Shown in pieces: positions 27,408 to 36,814 of a stretch of DNA of 64,000 nucleotides (its first letter is position 1; every line of letters starts with the position of its first letter). The notes beneath the pieces are model-generated. The model worked only from the letters and a program-made list of their open reading frames with translations. It made no database searches and was not told the DNA's origin. The DNA is from an uncultured Clostridia bacterium (GTDB lineage Bacteria; Bacillota; Clostridia; UMGS1810). The DNA is taken from positions 26,933 to 90,932 of the forward strand of contig CAKSTI010000012.1 in assembly GCA_934500705.1 (NCBI GenBank), written 5' to 3'. A program made the translations under genes and the position numbers.

Positions 27408-27444
27408 GTGTTTACTTAATATATTGAAAGGATAGTGCTTTAAA

Positions 27445-28020
27445 ATGAAAACTGTTGTATGGTTGATAGGGGACTCAATCAGACTTGGGTATCAGGATTT
27501 GGTAATCGAGAAGCTTGGCGATGGGTACGAGGTGTATAAGCCGGACGAGAACGGCCGCTTTTCCACATATACGCTAAACAGCCTGCGTTGGTGGACGCCC
27601 GACTGGAAAAAGCCGGATATCATTCACTGGAATAACGGTCTGTGGGACATAAACCGCTGCATAACAAAAGATGAAAATTTCACATCTCCGCAAAGGTATA
27701 TAGAGGATATGGGGCGTCTTTTGAAAGAGTTTAAGAAAACCGGCGCTAAGATAATATTTGCCACAACAACACCGACGCTGCACGCTTCAAGCGAAAACAG
27801 CCCGAATACCATTTTGAATGATGATGTAAAAAAGTATAACAAGCTGTTTCTGGACAACTATGGAAATTGTGTTGATGCTGTCGACGACCTGTTTAGCGTG
27901 GTTTATCCAAATCTTGACGAGTATATATGCGAGGATTTTTTGCATTTGAGCGCAAAGGGAAAAGAGGCTTGCTCAGATGCGGTTGTATCTTCCGTCAGGT
28001 CGATTGACAAGAATGTTTGA
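27445..28020 (+). CDS. SGNH/GDSL-type hydrolase (putative carbohydrate esterase)
   Basis: 191 residues. N-terminal GDS block with Ser11 (LIGDSIRLG), an Asn in WNNGLWD (block II/III region) and C-terminal D164-x-x-H167 (EDFLHLS): the usual catalytic set. No signal peptide, so it would deacylate imported oligosaccharides or lactone-like compounds in the cytoplasm. GAAAGGA is the ribosome site. It is the last gene of the sugar-acid operon; a consensus promoter for the two-component genes follows. Confidence 0.82.
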   Translation: MKTVVWLIGDSIRLGYQDLVIEKLGDGYEVYKPDENGRFSTYTLNSLRWWTPDWKKPDIIHWNNGLWDINRCITKDENFTSPQRYIEDMGRLLKEFKKTGAKIIFATTTPTLHASSENSPNTILNDDVKKYNKLFLDNYGNCVDAVDDLFSVVYPNLDEYICEDFLHLSAKGKEACSDAVVSSVRSIDKNV

Positions 28021-28070
28021 TTTGCGGATAATTCGGCAATAAGGTAACTTTTGGCATATCGGCAACAGTG

Positions 28071-28099
28071 TTGACCGAAAGCGGTATTTTTGGTATAAT
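28071..28099 (+). promoter_or_regulatory. Promoter of the yesN/yesM-like operon
   Basis: -35 TTGACC (28071-28076), 17-bp spacer, -10 TATAAT (28094-28099): a near-consensus sigma-70/sigma-A promoter 87 bp before the response-regulator start. Confidence 0.75.
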
Positions 28100-28114
28100 A
28101 AATTGTATTTTAAG

Positions 28115-28152
28115 AACCGACAACGAGTTTGGAAGTAAAATCGTTGTCGGTT
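28115..28152 (+). promoter_or_regulatory. 5'-leader stem-loop of the two-component operon
   Basis: A perfect 12-bp stem (AACCGACAACGA / TCGTTGTCGGTT) with a 14-base loop, starting about 8-10 bases after the expected transcript start. TTTAAAAAAC follows rather than a T run, so a stabiliser or regulatory leader is more likely than a full terminator. Confidence 0.6.
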
Positions 28153-28185
28153 TAAAAAACTAAATACTAATGAGGAGTATTCTCA

Positions 28186-29679
28186 ATGGAAAAAATGTAT
28201 AATCTGGTTATTATTGATGATGAAAATATAGTGTTGGACTATCTTGAAAAGCAATTTAATTGGAATAAAATCGGATTTAACGTTGTGGGTGCTTTTTACG
28301 ACGGAGAAACGGCTCTGAACTTTATTGACAACAACAATGTAGACGCCGTTCTTTCCGATATTAAAATGAACGGTGTAGACGGTATGGAAATTGTTGAACG
28401 GCTCAAAGAGCAGCACCGTAACATAAAGGTTGTCCTTTTGAGCGGATACAGCAATTACGATTATATGAAAAATGCAATTACCAATAAAGTTTTCGATTAT
28501 TTGCTCAAGCCATGTAAATATAAAGAAATCGTTGACGTTTTCACAAGACTGTATGATGTAATTAAAAGCGAAAAAAGCGAGATGGAGTATAACGATGTAG
28601 TCAGAGAAAAAATGCTTAATGAATTGGGCTGCGGAAAAATAAGCCTTACGGAGTCTGTCAAACAGGAAGTTTCGCTGTGCGGCAGGGAAAAATATAATTA
28701 CAACAATCTGTTGTTTTCGCTTGTATTTATAGAGATTAATCAGTACGATGAGTATGCGCAGTATGAATTTCATCACGCCGACAGGCTCTCGTATATTATG
28801 AACAATATTTTAAAGATGAGAAATGCGTCAAGTATCCTGTTTAACAGAAAAGACGGCAACTGTGAAATGATAATTCTGGACGACTCGGTCAGCGCAGACG
28901 AATTTGAAAGTAAAGTTAAACAGGCTACGCAGTATCTTAAAAATATAATGTTTGAGTCATTGGATATAAACGTTGAGATTAACCATACATATCCCGCAAA
29001 ATTTGACCTCTTTCCGAGCACGTATGCCGCTGACGGACACAGCCTTGCAAACAGGGAAAATATATGCGGAAAGATTGTCGGCTGTATAATCAGATGCGAT
29101 GAGTTAAATCTTGTTAAATGGCTCAAATACTTATTTTCAAACCTTGGGGATATATCGGCGGCCCTGTCGTGTTCAAAAATGATTTTAAGCATTTCAAATA
29201 AAAAGATAAAAGAAGGCGTGCTCGACGACAGCATAGCGCTGCCGTACATTGCCGGCTGTAAAAATTGTTTTGAAGTACAAAATTGCCTGCTGGACTACTT
29301 TAAAAAACATATTGCAAAGCTAAGCGAAAAGCAGGAGAGGGAGAGCTGTTCAGAGGATATTGATAAGATAATACAGTACATAGACGAAAACCTGTGCGAG
29401 AATATAACTCTTGAAAGCGTTGCCGAGGAGTTTTCGTTTAACAGTACATATTTCAGCCGGTTTTTCAAGAAAAAAACCGGGAAGCGCTTTATAGACTTTG
29501 TAACCGAGAGGAAAATCGATGAGGCGAAAAAACTTCTCCGTTATTCCGACGAGAAAATAGTGTTTATTTCGCAAAATCTCAACTATGCCAGTATGCCGCA
29601 TTTTCTGAAAATTTTCAGAAAATACGTCGGAATGACACCTACCGAATACAGAAGGAGGGGCGGCATCGATGAAAAATAA
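28186..29679 (+). CDS. AraC-type response regulator (YesN-like)
   Basis: 497 residues. N-terminal receiver domain (~1-125) with the phosphoacceptor D58 (LSDIKM), acidic pair IIDDE and Lys in LLKPCK. A middle linker (~130-380) and a C-terminal AraC DNA-binding domain (~392-493) with ITLESVAEEFSFNSTYFSRFFKK follow. This is the YesN architecture, which with YesM controls LplABC-type transporters. Its stop overlaps the kinase start by 11 bp. Ribosome site GAGGAG. Probable target: the transporter/secreted-protein operon starting at 31534. Confidence 0.92.
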   Translation: MEKMYNLVIIDDENIVLDYLEKQFNWNKIGFNVVGAFYDGETALNFIDNNNVDAVLSDIKMNGVDGMEIVERLKEQHRNIKVVLLSGYSNYDYMKNAITNKVFDYLLKPCKYKEIVDVFTRLYDVIKSEKSEMEYNDVVREKMLNELGCGKISLTESVKQEVSLCGREKYNYNNLLFSLVFIEINQYDEYAQYEFHHADRLSYIMNNILKMRNASSILFNRKDGNCEMIILDDSVSADEFESKVKQATQYLKNIMFESLDINVEINHTYPAKFDLFPSTYAADGHSLANRENICGKIVGCIIRCDELNLVKWLKYLFSNLGDISAALSCSKMILSISNKKIKEGVLDDSIALPYIAGCKNCFEVQNCLLDYFKKHIAKLSEKQERESCSEDIDKIIQYIDENLCENITLESVAEEFSFNSTYFSRFFKKKTGKRFIDFVTERKIDEAKKLLRYSDEKIVFISQNLNYASMPHFLKIFRKYVGMTPTEYRRRGGIDEK

Positions 29680-31429
29680 AAACGGTTCACCGTCATTTTT
29701 TAAAATTCTCAGGAAAAGCAGCTTTTTTTCTCATTATCTAACCCTTATGATAATTTGTAACATTGCGGTTTATATTCCTTTTTCGTGCATCTCGTACTTT
29801 GCTATGCAAAGTGTGACCCAAAGCAATATAAACACCGTTGCAACGCAGAATATGTACGAATTCAAGACATCGTTCGATATGATTAATACAGAAACGATGA
29901 CAATATATAATTCCATAGTTTCAAACGACGAAATAAACATTGCCTTAAACAGCGGCACCGTCCGGAGCAGTGTGGCAAAGTATCTCAGAAATTATATAAC
30001 TCTTGACCCGTGCATAAGCGCCGTAGAATATTTTGATATAGAGCACAATTATTTGTATTCAACTATGGTGAGCGGCGGCGAGGAAAAAATCAAGAGCAGT
30101 CCGTGGTATGCCTTTTATGAGGACGGGAACAAAAATTTTGTTACGCAGTATACCGAAAAATTCGCAAACAGAGAGGAACACTACATAATCATTTTCCGTG
30201 AAGTCTGGGCAAATTACAATGCAATGAGCGGCGGTGTGGTGTTCTATATTAATATGACAAACTTTGAAAGTCAGGTTCTTGTGCCAAGCATCGGCAGACA
30301 AAAGGATTTTTACATAGAAAATACCGACGGAATGATTATGTACAGCAACAAGTATGAAGCGATAGGAACAGAGCAGACTGCCGTGGCAAAGAAAAGAACA
30401 AAAGCCATAGAGGACAGCGATATTTACATATCGAGAAGTAAAAACATAGTTGACGTAAGTACAAGTTCGCTAAACAATATATACACTTTGAGAGTAAAAT
30501 TTAATGTAAAGGAATATACCAAAAATCTCAGAGCAGTAAAACTTGCCATTATTGTGACTATGTTCTTTTTACTCTGTATGTCGATTTTCCTTGCCGTAAT
30601 TGTTGCTGCAAGTATGTATAAACGCATATTCAATGTTGTAAAGGTGTTTAATGACACGACTGCAAAGGTGACTGGGTCAAATATTTTTGAAACCGACGGT
30701 CAGCAAAAAATCAACGAAGTGGACTATTTGCTCAACAACATTATGGCGGTTCACAAAAGAAAAAATGAGATTGAGGACGAGCTTGCGACACAGGTAATTA
30801 AATTAAAGTATTACAGGAACGCCGCACTGAGAATGCAGATAAATCCGCACTTTATATTCAATACCCTGCATCAGATTAATATTATGCTCTTTGCCAAGGA
30901 AGGCGGCGACAGCCGTATTACCGATATGGTATCGATGCTCTCTAAGTTAATTCGTTTGTCGCTTGATATGAATGACATTAAAATCAGCGTCGCCAAAGAG
31001 TGGGAGTATTCGCTTTTGTATGTAGAACTCCAAAAAATGAAATATGATGAGCGTTTAAAGGTGAATTGCAGTATAGATGACAGTGCTTCGGAATGTATGT
31101 GCCTTCCCATTACCATACAGCCGTTGGTGGAAAATGCGGTTCAGCACGGTATGCGTGGCAGCTTAACGGTAGACATAAGCGTCAGACGTGCGCAGGGAAA
31201 AATTATCATAGAGGTATCCGACAACGGAGTCGGCATAACTCCCGAACGGCTTGCACAGATTAGGAACTGGCTTAATAATCAAGACGAATTTCGGAGCAAG
31301 AATTTGGGTTTGTCCAATATAAATTCAAGATATACGCTTTTGTATGGAGATAAATACTCAATTACCATACAGTCGGTTCCCGGCGAAAGGACAACGGTTA
31401 AAATAGAAATACCGGCTGAAAATGCGTAA
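29669..31429 (+). CDS. Sensor histidine kinase (YesM-like)
   Basis: 586 residues. Membrane segments near residues 20-45 and 290-315 flank a Cache-like extracellular sensor. A HAMP-like stretch is followed by a His_kinase domain with H394 (INPHFIFNTLHQ) and a HATPase domain (QPLVENAVQHG; SDNGVGI; LGLSNINSRY). Overlaps the response-regulator gene by 11 bp, so the two are coupled. It probably senses a glycan or binding-protein complex outside the cell and phosphorylates the YesN-like partner. Confidence 0.92.
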   Translation: MKNKNGSPSFFKILRKSSFFSHYLTLMIICNIAVYIPFSCISYFAMQSVTQSNINTVATQNMYEFKTSFDMINTETMTIYNSIVSNDEINIALNSGTVRSSVAKYLRNYITLDPCISAVEYFDIEHNYLYSTMVSGGEEKIKSSPWYAFYEDGNKNFVTQYTEKFANREEHYIIIFREVWANYNAMSGGVVFYINMTNFESQVLVPSIGRQKDFYIENTDGMIMYSNKYEAIGTEQTAVAKKRTKAIEDSDIYISRSKNIVDVSTSSLNNIYTLRVKFNVKEYTKNLRAVKLAIIVTMFFLLCMSIFLAVIVAASMYKRIFNVVKVFNDTTAKVTGSNIFETDGQQKINEVDYLLNNIMAVHKRKNEIEDELATQVIKLKYYRNAALRMQINPHFIFNTLHQINIMLFAKEGGDSRITDMVSMLSKLIRLSLDMNDIKISVAKEWEYSLLYVELQKMKYDERLKVNCSIDDSASECMCLPITIQPLVENAVQHGMRGSLTVDISVRRAQGKIIIEVSDNGVGITPERLAQIRNWLNNQDEFRSKNLGLSNINSRYTLLYGDKYSITIQSVPGERTTVKIEIPAENA

Positions 31430-31496
31430 ACTTGTTTTGTCAAAAAAATATATATCAATAGAAGTATGCGGTAAAAAAAACATAAAGAAAAACCCT

Positions 31497-31520
31497 GCTG
31501 TTAAATGATATAATAACAGC
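31497..31520 (+). promoter_or_regulatory. Inverted repeat overlapping a TATAAT box (operator/promoter)
   Basis: GCTGTTA (31497-31503) and TAACAGC (31514-31520) are perfectly inverted around a 10-bp spacer. TATAAT at 31509-31514 overlaps the right arm. No good -35 is present 17 bp upstream, which fits an activator-dependent promoter for the transporter operon. Confidence 0.5.
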
Positions 31521-31533
31521 GAGGTGAAGATTA

Positions 31534-32469
31534 ATGAAAAGTGCGATACCGCAGAAACGAAAAAGCGGGCTGTATAGAAGGGATAATGTTTATTTATACA
31601 TAATGATTGCAGTACCCGCTTTACTTATTTTTATTTTTAAATATCTCCCTATGGGCGGTCTTGTCCTTGCGTTTAAGGATTACAGATACGACCTGGGAAT
31701 TCTCGGAAGTAAGTGGTGCGGGTTAAAGAATTTTATGTATTTCCTTAAATCCAACGATTTTGGAACCGTAACGAGAAATACACTGCTTCTCAATTTTGGT
31801 TTTATGGTTTTCGGCACCATTGCTGCGGTAACAGTTGCCATATTAATGAGTAATGTCATCAAGGCAAGATATGTAAAAACATATCAGACTGTTTTGATTT
31901 TGCCGCATTTTCTGTCCTGGGTTATTGTAGGATACGTTGCATATGCAATTCTCAATCCCGAATTCGGATTGGCGAATACATTGCTTGAAAAGCTGGGTAA
32001 GGGCAGAATATCGTGGTATTCCGAACCAAAGTATTGGCCGGCAATTCTTACTGTTGCAAGCGTCTGGAAACACGTTGGAATGAATTCTATCATATATTAC
32101 TCCGCACTCCTCGGAATTGACGAAACGCTCTATGAGGCGGCGGAAATCGACGGAGCCTCATCGTGGCAAAAGACAAAGTACATAACACTTCCGTCAATAC
32201 TGTCTATGATTGTTATGCTCAATATCCTGGCAGTCGGAAATATATTCAGAGCGGACTTCGGACTTTTCTATCAGTTGACCCGTGACTCCGGTGCGCTGTA
32301 CGCAACAACAGATGTTATGGACACTTATGTGTTCAGAGTTATGAGAACTATGGGAGATGTTTCTACATCTGCCGCCGCAGGATTTGTTCAGTCCATTGTC
32401 GGATTTATAACGGTTGTTACAACAAATGCCATAGTAAGAAAAATAGACAGCGACAGTGCGTTGTATTAG
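31534..32469 (+). CDS. ABC transporter permease, LplB/YtcP-type
   Basis: 311 residues with six membrane segments; EAA loop EAAEIDGASSWQKTKYITLP. The start KRKSGLYRRDNVYLYIMIAVPA and FKYLPMGGLVLAFKDYR match the LplB family, which works with YesMN systems for import of pectic or other plant oligosaccharides. The gene follows the AT-rich promoter region and is followed 10 bp later by the second permease. No ATPase gene is present in the cluster. Confidence 0.9.
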   Translation: MKSAIPQKRKSGLYRRDNVYLYIMIAVPALLIFIFKYLPMGGLVLAFKDYRYDLGILGSKWCGLKNFMYFLKSNDFGTVTRNTLLLNFGFMVFGTIAAVTVAILMSNVIKARYVKTYQTVLILPHFLSWVIVGYVAYAILNPEFGLANTLLEKLGKGRISWYSEPKYWPAILTVASVWKHVGMNSIIYYSALLGIDETLYEAAEIDGASSWQKTKYITLPSILSMIVMLNILAVGNIFRADFGLFYQLTRDSGALYATTDVMDTYVFRVMRTMGDVSTSAAAGFVQSIVGFITVVTTNAIVRKIDSDSALY

Positions 32470-32479
32470 GAGGATAGAT

Positions 32480-33358
32480 ATGGAAAAGAAAAACAAGGAA
32501 CGCATATGGGTTCATATGATTATTGTTGTTCTGTGTGTGGTAATGATAGTACCGTTTTTGGCGGTGGTGTCAACATCGTTGTCAACCAATGATGATATTG
32601 CCAAATACGGTTACAGTATCATTCCGAGACATTTGACTCTTTCTGCATACAAGTTTGTGCTTTCGTCAAATGATATGCTGATGAATTCGTACCTCGTTAC
32701 TATATTTGTAACATTTGCGGGCACTCTTTTGAGCGTATTTCTTATGTGTCTGCTTGCATATCCGCTGTCCCGGAAATACTTTAAGGGCAGAAAGTTTTTC
32801 AATTTTTATGTGTATTTCACAATGCTTTTCAGTGGCGGATTGGTGCCTGAATATATTTTGATTACGCAGTATTTACATTTGAATAATACGGTTTGGGTGT
32901 ATATTTTGCCGACGGCAATAAGCGTATGGCATATGTTTGTGCTCAGAACATTCTTTTCGCAGCTCCCCAATGAAATGTTTGAGGCTGCCAAGATTGACGG
33001 AGCAAACGAATTTGGTCTGCTTTTCAGATTCGCCGTGCCGCTTTCAAAGCCGGCAATAGCGTCCGTAACGCTTATGATTTGCCTTATGAAGTGGAATGAG
33101 TGGATTTACGCAATGCTCTACATAGATAACGAAAATTTGATTACACTCCAATATCTACTCCAAAGGATAATCAAAAATATGGATTTGATAAATCAAAGCG
33201 GAGATATATCTCAAATGGCCTCGAGCGCAGCCAAAATACCGACGGAGAGCGCACGTATGGCAATGGCAATTATTGTTGCCGGCCCTATGCTCGTAATATT
33301 CCCGTTCTTTCAAAAGTACTTTACAAAGGGACTGACAGTCGGTTCCGTAAAGGGATAA
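32480..33358 (+). CDS. ABC transporter permease, LplC-type
   Basis: 292 residues from the ATG at 32480, preceded by AGGAGG at good spacing; an earlier in-frame start inside the previous gene is less likely. Six membrane segments, EAA loop EAAKIDGANEFGLLFRFAVP, and C-terminal YFTKGLTVGSVKG typical of LplC. Partner of the LplB-like permease and the binding protein at 33385. Confidence 0.9.
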   Translation: MEKKNKERIWVHMIIVVLCVVMIVPFLAVVSTSLSTNDDIAKYGYSIIPRHLTLSAYKFVLSSNDMLMNSYLVTIFVTFAGTLLSVFLMCLLAYPLSRKYFKGRKFFNFYVYFTMLFSGGLVPEYILITQYLHLNNTVWVYILPTAISVWHMFVLRTFFSQLPNEMFEAAKIDGANEFGLLFRFAVPLSKPAIASVTLMICLMKWNEWIYAMLYIDNENLITLQYLLQRIIKNMDLINQSGDISQMASSAAKIPTESARMAMAIIVAGPMLVIFPFFQKYFTKGLTVGSVKG

Positions 33359-33384
33359 ATAAAAATTTTAAGGAGGAAATAAGG

Positions 33385-34833
33385 TTGAAAAGTAATGCAA
33401 AAAAAGTTGTAAGCGTGCTCCTTTTGGCAGTTCTCTTGATGTCGCTTTTCTGCGGCTGCAAAAAGGAAACCGCCGGCGGGGATGTGCCGACCATCACGTG
33501 GTATTTACCCTGTGACAGTCAGAAGGACTTGCCCGATGTGCTTGAAAAAGCAAACGAAATACTGGTTTCAAAGGTTGGAGCAAAGCTCGATTTGAAACTT
33601 GTGGACAGCGGTTCTTATGCCGAAAAGATGAATATGGTAATTGCGTCTAATCAGGCATATGACATCTGCTTTACATCAAACTGGCTTAATAACTTTGCCA
33701 CAAATGTGTCAAAAGGTGCGTATATGGCCATTGACAAATACTTGGACGAGGTGCCCGAATTTAAAAACCTTATCGACAAGGAAATAATGAAAGTCGGCAC
33801 AATAAACGGCAAAACATATGCCGTTCCCGTAAGACAGGTGTTCCCGCTGCAAAGAGCGGCAGTAATTGAGAAAAAGTATATCGAGGAGCTCAACTTTGAC
33901 ACAAGCACAGTAAAAAGGGTTGAGGATTTGGAGCCGTTCTTTGAAAAGTTCCACAAGGCTCACCCGGAGATGTATACTGTCAGAACATATGATGTGCAGG
34001 AGAATATCTTTACACTCCGTGATCTTGAATATGTCGGAACAAGTACGGAAGTCTGCATACGCAAGTCTGATAAAGATGCAAAGGTGTATCCCGTTTACGA
34101 AACCGATGAATGGAAGTATGCCGTTAAAAAACTGGCAGAGTACTATGAAAAGGGATATATCCGCAAAGATATAGACAGCGTTATGGACGATACCACAGAC
34201 CTCAAAGCCGGCAAGTATGCGGTTTACTTTGTGCAGTATAAGCCGGGCGTTGAGTCGGAAATGAAAAATCTGTATGGCCGTGATGTTGTTGCCGTTCCGG
34301 TAGAACAGCCGTATATGAGGTATAATGCCGGCATAACGACAATGAACGCCGTAAGCAGAAATTGCAAAAACCCGGAACTTGCCGTTAAGGTAATGGCAGA
34401 GGTTGCCACAAACAAAGAACTGTATAATCTTCTCGTTTTCGGTATACAAGGCGTAAACTATGAGCTTAAAGACGGCCACGTTGTAAAGAGCAAGGACAAT
34501 CCCTATGAGCTCCAAGCGTGGACGCTCGGCGACCAGTTTATGGCATATCCTACCGAGGGTCAGAGCGAAGATGTGTGGACAGAAACCGAAAAGTATAACG
34601 CTTCTGCGTCTAAATCCCTGATTATGGGATTTTTGTGGGACCCGGAAAATGTTAAAACGGAAATTGCCAACATATCGACTGCCAGAAAGAAATTCAGTAA
34701 TTTCTATCTTAAAGCAACCGGCAGCGAGTTTGACAAAAAGTATAAAGAATATTGTGACGCAATGGCAACAGCAGGACACAAAAAGATTGTTGAAGAGGCT
34801 CAAAAGCAAGTTGATGCTTATCTTAAAAAATAA
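33385..34833 (+). CDS. LplA-type ABC transporter substrate-binding lipoprotein
   Basis: 482 residues. TTG start directed by AGGAGG nine bases upstream. Lipoprotein signal with Cys at 23 and 25 (LFCGC; Cys25 fits the lipobox best). Family-1-like solute-binding fold with WYLPCDSQKDLPDV at the mature N-terminus and the longer size typical of LplA/YtcQ proteins. It captures the oligosaccharide for the two preceding permeases. The ligand probably comes from the GH141-like surface enzymes encoded downstream. Confidence 0.9.
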   Translation: MKSNAKKVVSVLLLAVLLMSLFCGCKKETAGGDVPTITWYLPCDSQKDLPDVLEKANEILVSKVGAKLDLKLVDSGSYAEKMNMVIASNQAYDICFTSNWLNNFATNVSKGAYMAIDKYLDEVPEFKNLIDKEIMKVGTINGKTYAVPVRQVFPLQRAAVIEKKYIEELNFDTSTVKRVEDLEPFFEKFHKAHPEMYTVRTYDVQENIFTLRDLEYVGTSTEVCIRKSDKDAKVYPVYETDEWKYAVKKLAEYYEKGYIRKDIDSVMDDTTDLKAGKYAVYFVQYKPGVESEMKNLYGRDVVAVPVEQPYMRYNAGITTMNAVSRNCKNPELAVKVMAEVATNKELYNLLVFGIQGVNYELKDGHVVKSKDNPYELQAWTLGDQFMAYPTEGQSEDVWTETEKYNASASKSLIMGFLWDPENVKTEIANISTARKKFSNFYLKATGSEFDKKYKEYCDAMATAGHKKIVEEAQKQVDAYLKK

Positions 34834-34869
34834 TGTCAAAATATGTTACGGAAAGGTTAGTGTATTAAT

Positions 34870-36738
34870 ATGATGAACAAACTTAAAAAATCAGTTGCAG
34901 TTTTGTTTTGCATAACCACGATTTGTTCCTTTTTCACGTCAATAAACATCAGTGCGGCTGCATCTGCGAACACTGTGAGATATGAGCAGACATTTGAAAC
35001 TAATGACGGTACATTCGAGCCAAACGGTACCACAATGGAATTTACAGACAAGGACGGCAGCAGCTGCCTTAAAGTAACCAAAGCCTCCGGCGTTGATTAT
35101 TGGAAGGCTGCAAGACCGAAAAGCACCTCGCTTGTGCCGATTGTACGTGCCAATGGTGCGGGTGTGTACCGTTACAAAGCTATGTATAAAACCGACAGCG
35201 GGGCATTTAATATAAGGCCGTTGGTGAATGTGCAGCTTACAGGCAATACAGGTTTCGTTAGCACGGGTTATACATATGAAATAAATTCCACTGAGTGGAA
35301 AGAGGTCAGCTTTGATGTTGTTGTAGGTGAATTTGATACTTCAAAACTGAGTGGAGTATATATCGGACAGCAACTACCGAGCGACGGCAAAGATAAGGAA
35401 TACGCATATTACATCGGATATATGAGTTTTGAAAAAGTTATAGGCTTTGATAATAACCTGATTGGTTATGGTGATTTTGAGGACGACCAGACTAACCTGA
35501 ATAGTTATTTTCAGGCAAACGGAACAATAATGCAACGTATTTCCAACGGCGATCACACATACAGCCTTAAAGTAACTAAGGACGCCAATGTTGAGGCTAC
35601 TAAGGCAGCAAGACCGCTTTACGAAAAACTCGGAACTAATGTAAAGGATAAAGGTGCCGGAATATATAGGTACAAAGCAAGATATAAATCTGAATCGGAT
35701 ACATTTAACTTAAAGCCCACGGTGCTTATTCAAAACAGTTCAGGTACATCACTTGTAAATGTGAACAATACTGTTTCCGTAAACCCCACAACCTGGACAG
35801 AAACTTGTTTTGATTTTGTATTGCAAGATGCCTCTGACGTTAAATATGTATTCATCGGACAGCAAGTTCCAAGCAAAGAGTCGGCATACACTTACTACAT
35901 AGACTATATGAGTCTTGAAAAAGTTGGCGAAATAGGTGAGAACGCAGTTCCCAACGGCGATTTTGAAGATGAAAGGGTAAATACTTATTTCGAAAATTCA
36001 AGTTCAGTTGTATCGCACGAACGTGTTGGGGATAATATAAACGGTCATTATTTAAAGATGATTAAGAGTGCAAATGGTGATTACTGGAACTATGCACGTC
36101 CTAAAAACGGCGGCAGTATAGTAAGCAATTTTAAAGCTCTCGGCGGCGGAACATATGTGTACAGCTGCAAGTACAAATCCGGAAGCGGAGCACAGACAAT
36201 AAACCCCGGAATTAAGTTTAAGTACGGCTCCGAAGGAAAAACCACTGATGTAGGTTTGGATAACTACAAAACAGTCATCAATGACAGCGAGTGGACGGAG
36301 ATAAGCTACATTTTTGAACTCCCGTCCGATGTTGCAGACGGTCTTACCAATGTGTATGTGATGCAGTACTTTGACAACAAAGAAGAACAGCGTGTATTGT
36401 ATCTGGACGATATGAAGATATACAAGGTGGATATAAAGTGCACAAAGACGTTTGTTGATGACAACGGCTCAGAAATATCTGACATAACAAATTATGACGG
36501 AACCTTCCGGGTAAAATACACCGTTAATAATGACGGAATTGCAGGTATGGATATTGCAGTTGTCACTGCGGTGAAAAACAGCACTTCGCTTGTTGGCGTT
36601 GATGTGATAAATGCCACGGCGGCTAAGGTTGGAAAAGAGATAACAACAAAGACAATGAGCAAGAACGCCGGTGAAACGGTAGACACATACTGTTGGGATA
36701 ATTTGACAAATATGCGTCCGTTGCTTGCCAACGAATAA
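34870..36738 (+). CDS. Secreted non-catalytic protein with three copies of a CBM-like module
   Basis: 622 residues with signal peptide (~1-31). Three homologous ~160-residue modules (about 35-190, 196-352, 356-519). Each has an early (F)E(D/N)D segment, a Tyr/Trp pair followed by ARPK/RPL, YKARYKS-type and G-x-YxYxxxYKS motifs, and ends in YY-I-x-YMSxEK or DDMKIYK. The pattern is that of a beta-jelly-roll carbohydrate-binding domain, but no named CBM family is recognised. The same module occurs three times in the 45350 gene product. The C-terminal ~100 residues (WDNLTNMRPL ending) match the tail of that protein. No catalytic site is visible, so glycan capture or surface display is the likely job. 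Confidence 0.75.
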   Translation: MMNKLKKSVAVLFCITTICSFFTSINISAAASANTVRYEQTFETNDGTFEPNGTTMEFTDKDGSSCLKVTKASGVDYWKAARPKSTSLVPIVRANGAGVYRYKAMYKTDSGAFNIRPLVNVQLTGNTGFVSTGYTYEINSTEWKEVSFDVVVGEFDTSKLSGVYIGQQLPSDGKDKEYAYYIGYMSFEKVIGFDNNLIGYGDFEDDQTNLNSYFQANGTIMQRISNGDHTYSLKVTKDANVEATKAARPLYEKLGTNVKDKGAGIYRYKARYKSESDTFNLKPTVLIQNSSGTSLVNVNNTVSVNPTTWTETCFDFVLQDASDVKYVFIGQQVPSKESAYTYYIDYMSLEKVGEIGENAVPNGDFEDERVNTYFENSSSVVSHERVGDNINGHYLKMIKSANGDYWNYARPKNGGSIVSNFKALGGGTYVYSCKYKSGSGAQTINPGIKFKYGSEGKTTDVGLDNYKTVINDSEWTEISYIFELPSDVADGLTNVYVMQYFDNKEEQRVLYLDDMKIYKVDIKCTKTFVDDNGSEISDITNYDGTFRVKYTVNNDGIAGMDIAVVTAVKNSTSLVGVDVINATAAKVGKEITTKTMSKNAGETVDTYCWDNLTNMRPLLANE

Positions 36739-36749
36739 AAAATTTACTC

Positions 36750-36786
36750 AATAGGGCAGATGGGATAACATCTTGTTTGCCCTATT
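36750..36786 (+). promoter_or_regulatory. Intercistronic stem-loop between the CBM-like and SLH genes
   Basis: Outer perfect 9-bp stem (AATAGGGCA / TGCCCTATT) with an inner AGATG/CATCT pair, no T run. Likely mRNA stabiliser or partial terminator between surface-protein genes. Confidence 0.6.
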
Positions 36787-36814
36787 GACATCTGATAGTT
36801 TGAAAGGAGTTACT

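Noticed and set aside
33709..34839. A 376-codon minus-strand open frame antisense to the LplA-type gene
   Set aside because: The plus-strand frame has a lipobox, ribosome site and family match; the antisense frame has none and a composition typical of a reversed gene.
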